Positions 1 to 11,313 of a stretch of DNA of 64,000 nucleotides are shown in pieces. Origin of the DNA: Himantopus leucocephalus. Its lineage: Eukaryota; Chordata; Aves; Charadriiformes; Recurvirostridae. The DNA lies in the NCBI GenBank assembly GCA_003993805.1, contig RSEF01000004.1, positions 22,812,922 through 22,876,921 of the forward strand. Direction: 5' to 3'. A program made the position numbers and the translations under genes. Position 1 is the stretch's first letter. The number at the start of each line of letters is the position of its first letter. The notes beneath the pieces are model-generated. The model was not told the origin of the DNA and made no database searches. It was given only the letters and a program-made list of their open reading frames with translations.

Positions 1-960
1 TAGAGGAGCGCTGGGGACATTTTGGAGAGTGCAATCTTGCAAGGCTGACGGCACCGAGGTATAACCTTGTCAGTAGTACTGATTAAGGCTGATGTGACCT
101 AGAGAGGGATTAAGGTTGATGGGGGAAGAACAATCACTGAGAAATGGAGAGAAGGGGGAATAAGAGGCCAGTCACTTGCAAGCAAGCGGACCGTCAGTAT
201 GCTCGTCAGGCTGAGCCCGGCACCTAATCACTGCAGGCTTTTCTTCTTACTATTAAGTCCTATTATTAAATATTTTCTCCCTCTTTACACTATGTGCATG
301 CATTTCACATGTAAGAAATGTGTAAGTGGTCCAAGTGCCAGCAACTGGAAAAGGGGCCACAGGTGCCTTTATACTGGGCATGTGTGTGTTTCCCCAGTGA
401 ACGTCAGTCCTCCGTGTGTGCGTGTGTGTATTTATGTGTCATTCGCTAGGGAACTTCAGCCTGGACTGGCTGGCGAGTAGGATACAACCTGCACCTGGAA
501 AGACCCAAACTCTGAGCTGGTGACCAGGTAAGGTGCCCAGGGTTTAAGCATGGATATTAGAGGGAATTAAAGCCTGCACTATCCATGAAAAAAGTGGCAG
601 GCTTGTCAATGTAGAGAGTGAAGAGGAGTGCGTCTGTTTTCATGAGTGAACTCCAAACCTGATCAGCTGGAGAGGAGGAACAAGCCTTGGCTATCTGTGC
701 TCACATTTGTGCAAGAGAGGGGTTTGTATGGATGCTGGAAAACATACTCCTCTGCCTGTGTTAGTCTGTGTGAGAGGCAATGTTACTATAGAGTGTGTGT
801 GTGTCTGAGTCTTGCTGCGGGCCAGACCTGCAGAGGCGAAAAGCAGCAGCTGCATTGATCGGGCTGGGATGGGAGAAACCTCCTGAGCCTGAGAGCACAC
901 AGAGTTTAGCTCTGGCAGATTGAGGAGGGATGCCCCAGGTCCTGAAGTGTACTTAATTCA
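1..960. promoter_or_regulatory. GC- and CpG-richer segment, possible promoter or first-exon edge
   Basis: This segment is visibly richer in G+C and CpG (roughly fifteen CpGs) than the next several kilobases, where CpG is scarce. It contains TG-rich tracts near 380-440 and 797-810. A strong donor, CAG|GTAAGG, lies at 525/528 on the plus strand, with no clear acceptor before it, as expected for an untranslated first exon. The short open frames here (for example 199-480) look like chance: they are rich in Cys, Leu and TG-derived Val/Cys repeats. It could equally be ordinary GC-richer intergenic DNA. The window edge cuts it off, so its full extent is unknown. Confidence 0.25.
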
Positions 961-1017
961 GCTACTCCTTAGCAGTCATGAAGTTTAACTTGAGTTTCAT
1001 GTTAAATAAATACTTAC

Positions 1018-1026
1018 CAGGATTAG
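1018..1026 (-). other. Possible 9-nt micro-exon (minus strand)
   Basis: Read on the minus strand, a pyrimidine-rich acceptor (…TTCTTGTCTCTTGTAG) is followed by 9 nt (CTAATCCTG) and then GTAAGT, the consensus donor. Nine bases keep the frame and would add Leu-Ile-Leu. Signal quality is high on both sides. No flanking exon is known, so this may be a chance pairing. Confidence 0.15.
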
Positions 1027-1786
1027 CTACAAGAGACAAGAATCAAGAACCACTTGTCACTTTTCTAAGGACTGAATAGATGTGCTTGGAAAGATAGAGG
1101 TCTCTTCCTCAATGCATAATATTTTTGGGGTAGCTTTATGAGACTTTGCCAGCTCTGAAATAGACTGATTTTTGTTTATTTCTTTTCTTCCCTCCCCCCC
1201 GCTCCCCCGACAATTCCTATCTGTTCTGGAGGGAAAAGCTGTTTGCCTAAACTATCAGTCTACCAGAAAGCATTTAGAAATGAGAGAACTACAGAAACAT
1301 CTGTTGCTGTTTCTTATTATTTGAGCAGCTTCTTTGGCACTTAATGATTTATGTTTTGTTGGCTTGTTTTTGTTATCTGGGTAACAGATATTCATTGCTT
1401 CTAGCAGGATCCATCTGCATAGAGAGGGAAATAGTAATATATGGCAGGAAAGAAGTCTACAGCTTTTAGTCAGGTTTCACTGGTGATCTAAAATTGCCTT
1501 CAAAGAAAAGGAAAATGGGACCCAGAAACATGTCAGTGCCCAGATTTATCTTTAGTGATGACTTTTTACTTTTTTTAGTTATGTTGCACATTTTTCATAC
1601 AGGAATTTTTTACTAACTGATGCCTGTGGCAGAAGACTGAGGAGCAGGAATGGGTGTGAAGTTACAGAACGCATGCATAGTGTATGAAAAATTGAAACGA
1701 CAAGGTAGCACATTTCTGTCTTGCAGCTGAAGTAGGTATCCGTGGAGAGAGCAGAGAACGAATAGCAAACGGGGAATTAGTTAGGG

Positions 1787-1857
1787 GTTTTTTTGGTGGG
1801 GTTTTTTTTTTTTTTTTTTTTTTTTCCCCATATTGCATTAATCTGCAGTGGCACTTN
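1787..1857. repeat. T-rich homopolymer run ending near an ambiguous base
   Basis: A T/G-rich stretch leads into T24 (1802-1825), then CCCC, with an N at 1857. The length is likely polymorphic and hard to sequence. It is not attached to a recognisable retroposon. Confidence 0.8.
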
Positions 1858-3126
1858 CCCTTGTTTCCATTTCACATACGCCATCTGCTGCTCCAGGGTT
1901 TACATTACAGGACAAAGATAGAAGGTTACTTGATATAACTAATTGTGGTTACCTGAATGAAACCTGGATCTTGTGAAGTAGGTGAGACCGTGTAAGAAAA
2001 GAAGTATGAATTCACTATTACTCAGCTGTATTGCAGTGATGCCAAGATGCACAACTGTTAATACGACAAAGTATCACTGAAGAATCACTAAAGACAGTCT
2101 CTTTTCCCAGTGTCATACAGATTATATAGACAAAGAAAACAAGATGAGGATGGAATAAACATCCACGCTTCACAAATAGATGTAAGAGTTGCAGGAATGG
2201 TGGCCAGCTCTAGATTTATATAAGGAGGTTGAGATAGACTTAGACTGTATTGCTTCAGTCTTACCCCAGAGCATAATCAAAACCTCATATTATCTATTTT
2301 GGAAAAAAAATGCCACTACAAATGCCTATGTAACACATAAATTTAAGACATACAAAAAACACATGTCCCTACTTTTGGCTTGGTCCTCTCTTCTCCAGCT
2401 CCTTAACAGCAACCGTGGTAGAGGAATAAACATCTTAATAGGAATAAAATGGTTCTTGAAGCTGAAAATTTAGACACATTCCACACTGGAGGTGTCAGTG
2501 GCTGATCCCAAGCTCACAGATGATAGGAAACGTACTACCACATTTACATCTGTCAAAATCATAAAAGCCCAGCAAACCTAGATGTTTTACGTTATGGAGA
2601 GGGCGATGCAGTAAAAATATCTAAGTATTGTTCTTTTCTCACCCCCTCTCCAGAACACTAAATTATTTGGTTTTATTTTCTTTTTCCCCTCCTGTACCTG
2701 TTAGTCTCTTCAAGTATCTTTAGGAAGGCATGCCCTTCACAACACACACCTGTCCCTTCTTAAATGTGCTTCTTGTCATTAAAAACTGCTTTTAAATCAC
2801 ATTTTAACAAGCACGTTGTGACACAATTTCTGATGATTTTTTTCCTGGTCTTGCTGTTTCTCCATTCAGCAGTGCTGCCATGCTTAGATGTAGACACAGT
2901 GCAATGGCTGCCAGCAGTGCCCGGAGAGATCCCACGACAAAAAGAGTGAACTCAAATGTGTCCCAGTAAGACTGTAGATTTTCCCGTGGGACACCCGCAG
3001 TCTCTTATCTGTAGGAGGAAAGGGTGTTGTGTGAATTCCCCATATAGTGCACACACTGGCTGACATCTAAAAGCTACAATTCAGTAATGCCCCTTTTCCA
3101 GATAATCATTTGTGTCCTACAGGTAA

Positions 3127-3333
3127 AACTGCAAAAATCTTGAAGGTTCACAAGGCCTTGAAGGCTCAGGGATCGAAGCTGACTCTACCCTGGTAGCAGA
3201 GAATGAGGTTGTGGCAGAGGCCTCAGAGAAACAGCTGTGTGCTAAATTAGAAAAATTGGTGCCTACTTTGAGTACATACCAACACCTAATCATGCAGGAA
3301 TTCACGAGCTACATGAAAGCTCTGAAAGTGTAG
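3127..3333 (+). other. Coding-like open frame ending in TAG, possible terminal exon or pseudogene piece
   Basis: Stop-free frame of 68 codons between TAA (3124-3126) and TAG (3331-3333). It is locally higher in G+C than its flanks. The translation is rich in Glu, Ala, Leu, Lys and Ser (parts read VVAEASEKQLCAKLEKL and MQEFTSYMKALKV), which is unusual beside the Phe/Tyr/Ile-rich chance frames nearby. The only Met codons are near the C-terminal end, so an upstream exon would be needed. An acceptor-like TCCTACAG ends at 3122, but using it in this frame puts TAA immediately inside, so a different acceptor or pseudogene decay must be assumed. I do not recognise the family. Confidence 0.2.
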
Positions 3334-4734
3334 CTATGAGACTTTGTGAGGCAAATGTGTAAATAAGACCCAGGGTGTTCTGGTTTGATGAAGGCTACCT
3401 ATACATTAATGTTGTCTCATAGGATATATGGCTATATATAAGGCTTTTTTACTGTTCGCCTAAAGTTTTCTCTTCTGCTTTTATTACTACAGCTAATCCA
3501 TATCTTCATTTCTATCAGCCTGCCACCAGAGTTCCCTAAATGTATTATTAATTCAGTGCTGAGCTGTGGGAAATAGAAAGATGTAATTGAAAGTTCTGCA
3601 TCACCTGCTGCAGGAGGCCCAGGTCTTGTGCTTGGCTAATTGTCAAAGTGCTAATTGATAACGGCAATATTGTCTAAGCACAATCCAGTCTATGTGGGGG
3701 AGCTCAAAAGTGGAACTGTGTACATTTTGCCTATTAAACTGCATTCTCAGGAGAAATATACTGTTTGTTAAGCTTGCGCGTGGGGTAGAGGAAGGAGGAG
3801 TGTCACAGAGGAGAGCCAGCATTTTCCTTAATAGGTAGCAGATATGGGGAACTAAAAATTGGAAAACAGTAAAATCTTGGGCTGTATGCTTTAAACTGAA
3901 AAAATATTCTGCTCTCTACAAATGACTCACATTGAAGATAGGCATATTTTTTTGTGAAATTGGTAACGCAGTACATGCTGTTATGAACGCGTAATCTTGT
4001 AGCAGGTGCATTTAGCTGGTTCTTGTTTATTTGTGGAAACAGGAATGACACACAGCAGGGAGATAGATTTTCCCAAGCAGGAACTTTCTGTTTTGTGACA
4101 TAAAATAGAGTCCCAAAGAAAATCATATTTTCCTTGTAGCAGAAGCATTCTGTGCGAATAAGAGGCTTCTCTTTCATCGGTGTCAACTATATCGTGGCAA
4201 CAGCCTTCATTGCACACTTGTTAAGTTTTCAAAAGTTACCCTTATGCCTTGACCTATGATGCCTTTTCTGCGCTGGAGAATTGTGTCATAAATAGCCACA
4301 AAGCTGCTTCATTATCTTCCTTAAAATTCCCATCTGTTATGTTACTCACAGAAAACCCTGAACAAAATGTGTTCTGATATAGAAGAACCATTGTCAATCC
4401 TGATCAGTAGAATTGCATTTCCATCCCATCCAGGAATCATTTCTATGTCTAAGTGGGAAACTGAATGTTCAGTTTTTTGAAACGTCCATTCTTTTTCACT
4501 GTCAGTATCCACATGTTGTTTCTTGTCTTTTAGGTAGGTTGTGGAGTCTTTGTGCCAGAAGGCGTTTTTCTAGTTTGTGTTTGCACAGCATCTAACACAT
4601 TAGTGAGTTGGTTCGTGACAAAGGACTGTATTCATAATGACAATATAAGTGGTAATAAGAAAATAATAATGTTTCTTTATTCTGGCAGCTCTTGTTTTCT
4701 TTCTATTAACTGAGACACTTAGATAGTCTTTAAT
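3334..4734. other. Unique AT-rich DNA, nothing recognised
   Basis: No repeat family or gene seen. Minus-strand open frames of 127 and 78 codons around 3803-4217 overlap one another in different frames and have no recognisable domain. Confidence 0.6.
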
Positions 4735-4925
4735 TACTTTCCACAGTGCCTTTCATAAAGCTCCCAAAGGCTTTATAAACCTTGAAAATATTTTTACCCT
4801 ATTTTACCAGTAGAGAGAAACAGGAACAAAAAGTCATTTGTATATTTGGGAAAATAATAACAAAAGCGGGACTTAAAATCTCTTTTTCTAGCTTTTTGCA
4901 TTAACCTTTCTACCGCAGTGCTACT
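4735..4925 (-). repeat. Ancient L3/MIR-like repeat relic
   Basis: The segment follows, in order and at reduced identity, landmarks of the old amniote repeat tail: a 'GCCTTTCAT…CTCAAAG…CTTTA-AAAC' block, an 'ATTTTAC-AG…AGAGA…' block and an 'AGCGGGACTT…' to '…CTCT…CTAACC…' block ending near ACCGCAGTGCT. That order matches the reverse-complement orientation of MIR/L3-type tails. Divergence is high, so the family assignment (CR1-L3 or MIR) is from memory of consensus shape only. Confidence 0.45.
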
Positions 4926-7407
4926 GTAATACACAGTACAACCTCATACAGACTCTCATTTCACAGTTCACACAGCTAAATCTTAGTGATTTAATGCCTA
5001 CAGAATTATCAAAAGATCTTTCAGTAAATGTGACTGAGGTAAAGGACATGCCTATTCTTGAAAAGAAAACACAGGCTATAAAGTTGTTATCTAAACACAG
5101 ACTAAAGAGCTAGGACAGGGTTGGAGCTGAAGATAGAGAATGGCAAACAAAAGGGTCCTGGAATGAAAGTAGCTATGGAAGAAACCTGTAAACAGATGAA
5201 ACCTTCAACTTCTTCAGTCAAGTAATCTTCTCTATTGAGATAGAATTGAACTAAATATAGAGTTTGATATGTGATCCTGCTTTAAACTTGAAGTTTTAGA
5301 GGAAAATCTAAAAAACCAAAATCCATTGTGCAACCTTTTGTACTTCTTACAGAAACTGCCATGAGGATTTTAATAAAGCACCAGGACTTATCCAGAAAAC
5401 TAGAGAAGGTAAATACTGGGGAGATTATACTGTCTTGCTGATTTTCCCCATACTTGTGCTGTGTCAGTGGTGAGAAAGATGCCAGCTGAAGGACCCCTAG
5501 TCTTGCTAAGTGTTTGTGGTTTGCACCATAAATGACAACCTGTTTGGAAAATTCATTCAAGTCCTGAATCAACTCACTCCTGAAGAAGGAAATGATTTTT
5601 TTTTTTTTTTTTTTCAAAAATATATTTTTGAAATAGCCTTGCATTGCCAGGAATGGTGGCTGAGCATTCAGACTACATGATGCCAGTTACCTGTCTAATA
5701 TGAGAAATTTCTGAGCAAAAAGTTAAAACTGCAAGAGAGAACGTGCCACATTGATGTAGCCCTACAATTTCCATTATATCCGTCTGATAACTGTGGTGAG
5801 TCCTGAATGGAGTTAAGGGAATGGCAAAATGGGAGGACACACTGGGGCTGGGCTAGCAAAAGAGAGAAAATTTGCTATTACAGAGTTGCAATGTTAAAGC
5901 TGATTGAGCTCTGAGTGTAATGTCTTTATTCAGCTGTATCAGGAGGAGCACATGCGGTAACATAAAAGCTCTGAAGTGTCAGCCTTTGATGTTCAGGAGA
6001 CAGACTCACCTTTCAAGTTGAAGTACAGAACATAGACTTGGTGGTAGAACATGGAAAACTAGCAGTCTGAGGGCAGTGATGACAGGTATTAAGCAGCATG
6101 AACATTGTTGAACAGTGAAAGATCACTTAAACTTTCTGGCTTAAAAGAAGTCTTAGAGCACAGAGTTGGTAAAACATTGATAGTTTTATTTATATTTCTC
6201 ATAAGGAAGTCTGTCCTGAAGATTATCAACAATTAAACCAGGAATTAAACAGTGTCTCTGTGTTATAAAACTGGCTGCAAATTTTAATGGAATTTGTTAT
6301 TTTATGTAAGCTACGCATAGTATGAAAGTTTGCCATAAGAAATTGCTTTTTTATTCCTAAAGATTTTTTTTCAGGTATCCATAAATATGAAGTAATTCCA
6401 TGGTAATTCCAGGCCGTTGAAAGGTTAATTCTGTAATACAGGCTCCAGATAGATTATTTGTGCTATTTTATTGAGGGGCACCCTGGAATCTTGAATTGTT
6501 ATATTAGCTTGGGTTTAAATGTAATTTCCCAATAGCTGCTAGGATTGTTTTGAAAGATTCAGTCTTGTTTCTGTGTCTTATTATTTTATGAGCAGTTGAA
6601 TGTCAAGCATCTCCTGGTGTCACTAACAGGAGCTGCTCCCTTAACTTAGTGAGAAAAGTAATGACCCTGTAAATCAATTTATGGCTGAGTATGTACTGCT
6701 GTGTATTCATGCTGCTACCTGATTGATTCTGGTTGTGAAAGTCACTGTAGAAAATACTTAGCTGTCATTACGCATTGACAGGAACAATTGCCATAAACAC
6801 AAATACCCCCAAAGCCCCCGGACAGTTTTCAGAAAGCTGTCCTCATCCTTTAAAGGTAAGGCTTCGCATATTTAATACTGGAACAAATGAAAGCACGTCT
6901 TTTAAAACGTTTCAAAGCAATGTTTTCTCCAAACTAACATGAAAGCAAGTACAGAGGTAATTTAATATGTGTGAAGATATTTGATAGTTAAAAGGTATCA
7001 GTTCCAAGAGTACATCAGCACTTTTTGGGAACACTCAGCAACAGCATTCATAGGGCATGGGACTTTTCTTTTTTTTCTTTCATGAATTCAGCCTTCCTGA
7101 CGTTAAGAACAGCAGACAAGACATTCAGCAGAGGGCAAAAGGACGTAAAGTCTGCATAGTGTTTTCTTGAAGCAATAAAAACATACATCACAGAGAGGGA
7201 TGATAGGAGTCTGAATAGTGTGGTAAAAGTCCTGCTGATGTCTGGAAGCCCTGGCACAAATTACGTTGATTCAGAGATCATCAAGGGCTTCAAAATGGAC
7301 ATAAAGAGGAGGAAAATGCTTGTGATAATCTTAGGGCTCTCACCTGCCTTTGGTACGAGAAGAATGTGGAAAAATAGACCTTAATCTAGGAAAGAGAAAG
7401 AAAGCTT
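4926..7407. other. Unique AT-rich DNA with a T19 run
   Basis: No gene or named repeat recognised. Contains T19 at 5596-5614 and a strong unpaired donor AAAG|GTAAGG at 6865/6866, preceded by a weak acceptor (…AGTTTTCAG). The minus-strand 120-codon frame at 5282-5644 includes Lys codons from the T19 run and looks fortuitous. Confidence 0.6.
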
Positions 7408-7930
7408 TTATGTCAAGCTACGGTTATGCTCTTTCATGAGGGGGGACTGGAGGGGGGGGGTGAAGAAGAGTGTATACTGGATGGACTTTTCTTCTGGGTG
7501 GTGCGGTAGGTCAGAGATTCCCAGAGACTTGCTCAACAAAGGGTCAGCAAGGGATGAAATGCCTCGAAGGAGAGGACAGGCCAGCACAAGCTGCCCTACC
7601 TTTAGTGATACGGTGGTCCTGGAACAGACACAGAAATACTTCTTGTTTCTGTATGCTTCTGTAGGACAGGCCAGGGGAGCCAGCAGGACCTGGAATTGGT
7701 AGTTGTGCATCTCTATGGGCATGACCTCTCTGCTCTGGAGGACTGATAGTTCTGGTCACCTCAGTACTTGGAAGCTTACCCTCCACTCCCTTGGTGCTGG
7801 AGGAGACCTTTCACCAACAGAGCCTCCATAAGCCGAAGATTCTGTTGGGAGCCATCACAGTGGAATAGTCTGATTTTGCACCACATAGAAAGACTTTGGG
7901 CTGTTGTTCGGTACGTCTGGAGTGTGAGTA
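7408..7930. other. GC-richer, ORF-dense patch of unknown origin
   Basis: Four overlapping open frames of 64 to 104 codons occur on both strands here, and G+C is higher than around it, including G-runs at 7440-7460. The frame at 7436-7702 reads peptides such as GSARDEMPRRRGQASTSC. Stop-codon depletion on both strands mainly reflects base composition. It could be a decayed retroposed sequence, an old LTR fragment or a regulatory segment. No diagnostic motif was seen. Confidence 0.25.
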
Positions 7931-10084
7931 AGGAGTTCTAAAAGAGAGTCTGTGGGGTATCCTGTAGGTAGCTCATAACTATCTTGACTGGAAAGAAATA
8001 AGACACTAAGGAAGATGGTAAGAATGTTTGTTATTGTTTAATTGTGAGTTGTAGAGATGGAGAAATACAAGGAATGAGAAACACTTCTTTCAGAAAATAA
8101 ATTTCTAGACTTTTTTTGCTAAAACCTTGTGGGATAATTCTCATGCCTGGTATTTTGAAATAAGTATTTTTTAAATAAGTAGGTATATTTTTTCTAGGAG
8201 GAAGAACAGTGAGCAAAAGAAGAGCCTAGCACTGATTACCTAACTGTCTGTTACTGCTGAGTTACCACTGACTTGTAGAACAGAACTATCAAGGATCATG
8301 CATGGCACTGGTCTCATCTACTGTAGGGCTGGGTCTATTTTCTGGGATGTCTGCCCCACCACCCAAGACAGTGGGTGTGCAAACAACAGTTTATTGTCCT
8401 CAGGAGCAGCAGCCATTAAGTGTACTCTGGACCTTCCAGGCTTTTGCTACATGAGGATTGAAAGGTAGGCTGTGTCCACTGCTGAACCTGTCTCAACCTT
8501 GCGGACAGAAGACAGTGAGCCTTCCTTCTCCTCGCAACAGAATCTTCCTATACAGTTCTACTACTATCGGTAAAAGCAAGAATTGTTCAGATTCCTTATA
8601 CCAAGTGACAGGTCTCAATTGTCCTAATAACCACTGGCTCCTGAAAAAAAATCCAATATAGGTGAGTCTCAGAAACACAATGTAAATTGAGGACCCCATT
8701 TGGCTGTGTCACAATTATCTGTATGTAGAAGGATTATCCTTTTTAATGGTATCTCTTAAAACCCCAGAAGATGTTATGATAGAACCATAGAGAATTAAAG
8801 AGACTCACATTAAAGGGATGAAAAGCTGGTTAAACAATACATGTCAGAAAATAACTATGATATAAGGAACTGAAATGCTAAAGGTAAAACATAAAGAATA
8901 ATAAACATAAGACTACTATATTTTTTTGTCCCGAAGAATACCGTTATGAATGCAGAATTACTCATTGGAGTGGAAGAAAGTTTTGAAAATCCATAATCCC
9001 AGTAAGATTTCAGGTGACAAAGAAATGGTGAAAAGTGCTGCAGAAAGTCCATATATTTGGATTTCTTCATACAGGGACCTGATTTGATGAACATTAAAGA
9101 GGCCAAATGCAAATCAATGTATCTAGGAATTAAGACTGTAACATGCTCTTGCAACATGAATTACAGTATCTTGCAGGCTTTAAAGATTATGTGAAATGAA
9201 TTTCTGGTGCACTGATGTAACTAAAATACTTACATAACAGCCCTAAAAAGAAAGGCAGGAGACATAAAGTAAGGAGATGACATTTTCTCTGATTATAGCA
9301 ATATAAACCCCAACTGTCTCCAGAATGAAAGTTGAAAATTTTCTTTGTTTCATTGAAACACTTTCCAAAGCATCCAAGAATGCTTTGAAATTTGAAAGAC
9401 ACTTGCCTTTAGAAGGTAAAAATACAGTGGAGTTGGTCATGGCATGCACTGCCTACCTGAATAAGACATCTCTGATGATATTTGGCTCTTGATAGCAAAC
9501 CACCTATTTGAAAACTGCAGTTAAAGAAATTCAGACTCAAAATAAGGTGCAGGTTTTCAATGGTAACACTATTTTATTTATCAACTTACTTAGGAAAGTA
9601 CTGTTCTATCAATACTATCTTGGATCAATAAGAGTAGAAGAGCACAATATTGGAGTGCTATAGCTCAAAACAGTATTGAAGAGCATACAGCTTATTTGAT
9701 TATCGTGTTGTATGGCATATTAAATGCAGGATGTTTGATGAGATTATTTTAATGCTCCTCTCTAGCTTTAAAATTTCTGACTTTATAAAAGGTGGCCAGA
9801 CTGGCAGCCCTGGAGCATGAACGTTTCCCTTTATCTGCACAGCAGGTACCACATGATAAGCACCAGTGCACACATCCTCCCTAATACGCCTGAATTCTTC
9901 CTGTCGGGCCCGATTCTGTGGAAAAGAGGATGATTTCTTGAGAGGTGGCCATCCTGTTGGGGGACAAAAAGGTGAAGGGATACCTTACAAAGTCTGGAAT
10001 TCTGTCTATCTGTGCAAGGGAATAATTTTACTAGGATTTAGACAGAGGAGCAATTCACGTAGCCACTAATAGTCAACAGATGGT
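7931..10084. other. Unique DNA with weak splice-like signals only
   Basis: No gene recognised. A donor GTGAGT at 8662 follows a possible exon that starts after CTCCTCGCAACAG near 8540, but the best frame there ends in TAG exactly at the donor, so it would be non-coding. A possible 9-nt minus-strand micro-exon lies at 9234-9242. Confidence 0.6.
9234..9242 (-). other. Possible 9-nt micro-exon (minus strand)
   Basis: On the minus strand, a long pyrimidine tract (…CTCCTGCCTTTCTTTTTAG) precedes 9 nt (GGCTGTTAT) and then the consensus donor GTAAGT. It is frame-preserving (Gly-Cys-Tyr). It is the second 9-nt unit with strong signals on this strand, after 1018-1026. Transcript evidence would be required. 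Confidence 0.15.
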
Positions 10085-10175
10085 AATTACTATTGCCTAG
10101 TAAAAGCTAGGTCAGATTTGAACCCAATGACCCAGAACTAAAATGCTCCATATGCCATCACTGCACTGTCTGGTA
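10085..10175 (-). repeat. Ancient MIR-like relic
   Basis: Contains the block 'AGCTAGGTCAGATTTGAACCC' followed by 'AGAACTAAAATGCTC…CCATCACTGCAC'. This parallels the MIR core in reverse-complement orientation (…GAGCTGGGATTTGAACCC…ATGCTCTTTCCACT…). It is short and diverged, so MIR versus a related CORE/L3 element cannot be decided by eye. Confidence 0.4.
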
Positions 10176-11118
10176 TGCTCACTAGTTGTGACCCTCTCAC
10201 TGAAATAAAGCCTTTTCCCCCAAGCAGGAAGCTTTAATATTCTCAGTTAGATGAAATAACTGCCTTGACATTTCTGCTCTGCCGTTGGTTTTAGCTCTTG
10301 CAACATGCTGTTTATCACACTTTATTTTTAACCTTGGGGTGACAAGGGAAAACAAGACACTTTGTGAAAGAGAGGAAGTCATGGAAATAGTAAAGACTTT
10401 CTTAGAAGAGAAGCTCTCCCTAAGTCCCAGTCAGCCCATGAAGTAGAAGTTAGGTTAGGCTTTTCTTTTTCTTCTCACAGTGCCCTTGAAGGTCTTTTCC
10501 AAGGCCTCAGATGTTAACCAATTGCTAGGTGATATCAGTCTTCTTGGGTGGTACATTTAATTAGAAATCTTTTGGTTACTTTAGGCTGAAACTGTCCAGA
10601 TTTCATCAGTTTTAGGTAGAATCTGATAAAAATCTAACTGGAAGGTGTTCATTAACCATATAATGACCAACAAATACAGACTGCTGTGTCTTGAAAAATA
10701 TGAGGACTGCTTACTATAAGGACATGCAGGACATACAGCAAATTTATATTTCCAGTCATTTATGTGCTCTTCATCACTATGGCATCTTGTGTTTTATATG
10801 CATACATAAAAATACACAGTGTTCTCAGGTATTAATTTTCTGCAGATCAAGAGTTTGGAGAAGTTACTGTGTAGTAAGGAATAAAACATTACTCATTCAG
10901 ATCATAATTAATAGGGAGTGAATTTTTCTGTGTGTAGGAGGCAAACCGTGCCTTTTCTGCTCTTTGGTTTCCCAACTAACAAAACACAGTCTCTGCTGCC
11001 TAACATCACACCACAAGGTCATTAGAAGTCCTGACCTAGGCCGAACAGTCACTTTTGATACACTACAGTACCAAAGCCTTAAATTAATTAATGCATGGGA
11101 TTTTTTTTTTTTTTTCAG
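10176..11118. other. Unique AT-rich DNA, nothing recognised
   Basis: No recognisable gene or repeat except the T15 run at 11101-11115, which forms the pyrimidine tract of the acceptor-like site described next. Confidence 0.6.
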
Positions 11119-11253
11119 TCTTCTCGGGAAACTGCTCTGAACTGTTATCGTATTTATGATATGCCACATATACGACTAAGAATTTCCCCGGTAGGAAACC
11201 ACATATCTTTTACTATGATTGCAGATACAGGATTTGCTTGGAATCAGGTTTGC
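11119..11253 (+). other. Candidate exon: T15-CAG acceptor then 45 open codons
   Basis: T15 followed by CAG (11116-11118) makes a strong acceptor. The frame starting at 11119 stays open for 45 codons to TGA at 11254-11256 and reads, in part, RETALNCYRIYDMPH and MIADTGFAWNQV. A donor GTAGGA at 11191, or the weaker CAG|GTTTGC at 11248, could close it. A second possible small exon (11314-11349) follows at once. No family recognised. Composition is less Phe/Lys-heavy than typical chance frames here, but the length is not beyond chance. Confidence 0.2.
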
Positions 11254-11313
11254 TGAATGCTGACTTTCTGACAAATATGTATTGAACCTTTTATATAATT
11301 GTGTTTTCTCTAG

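Larger units (their letters stand above)
961..3116. other. Unique AT-rich DNA, no gene recognised
   Basis: No recognisable gene. It holds a possible 9-nt minus-strand micro-exon (1018-1026), a C-rich tract near 1190-1207, a T-rich run with T24 at 1802-1825, and one ambiguous base at 1857. A 94-codon open frame at 2189-2473 contains a good acceptor (…CTCTTCTCCAG, ending 2398) but resembles no family known to me. Confidence 0.6.

Noticed and set aside
199..858. Open frames of 70-93 codons in the left edge, possible small secreted proteins
   Set aside because: They pass through TG-repeat tracts, giving Val/Cys strings, overlap each other and the minus strand, and show no conserved motif.
8540..8661. 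Exon-like segment ending at GTGAGT
   Set aside because: The best frame ends in TAG exactly at the donor and the others stop early. At most it is a non-coding exon, for which there is no other sign.
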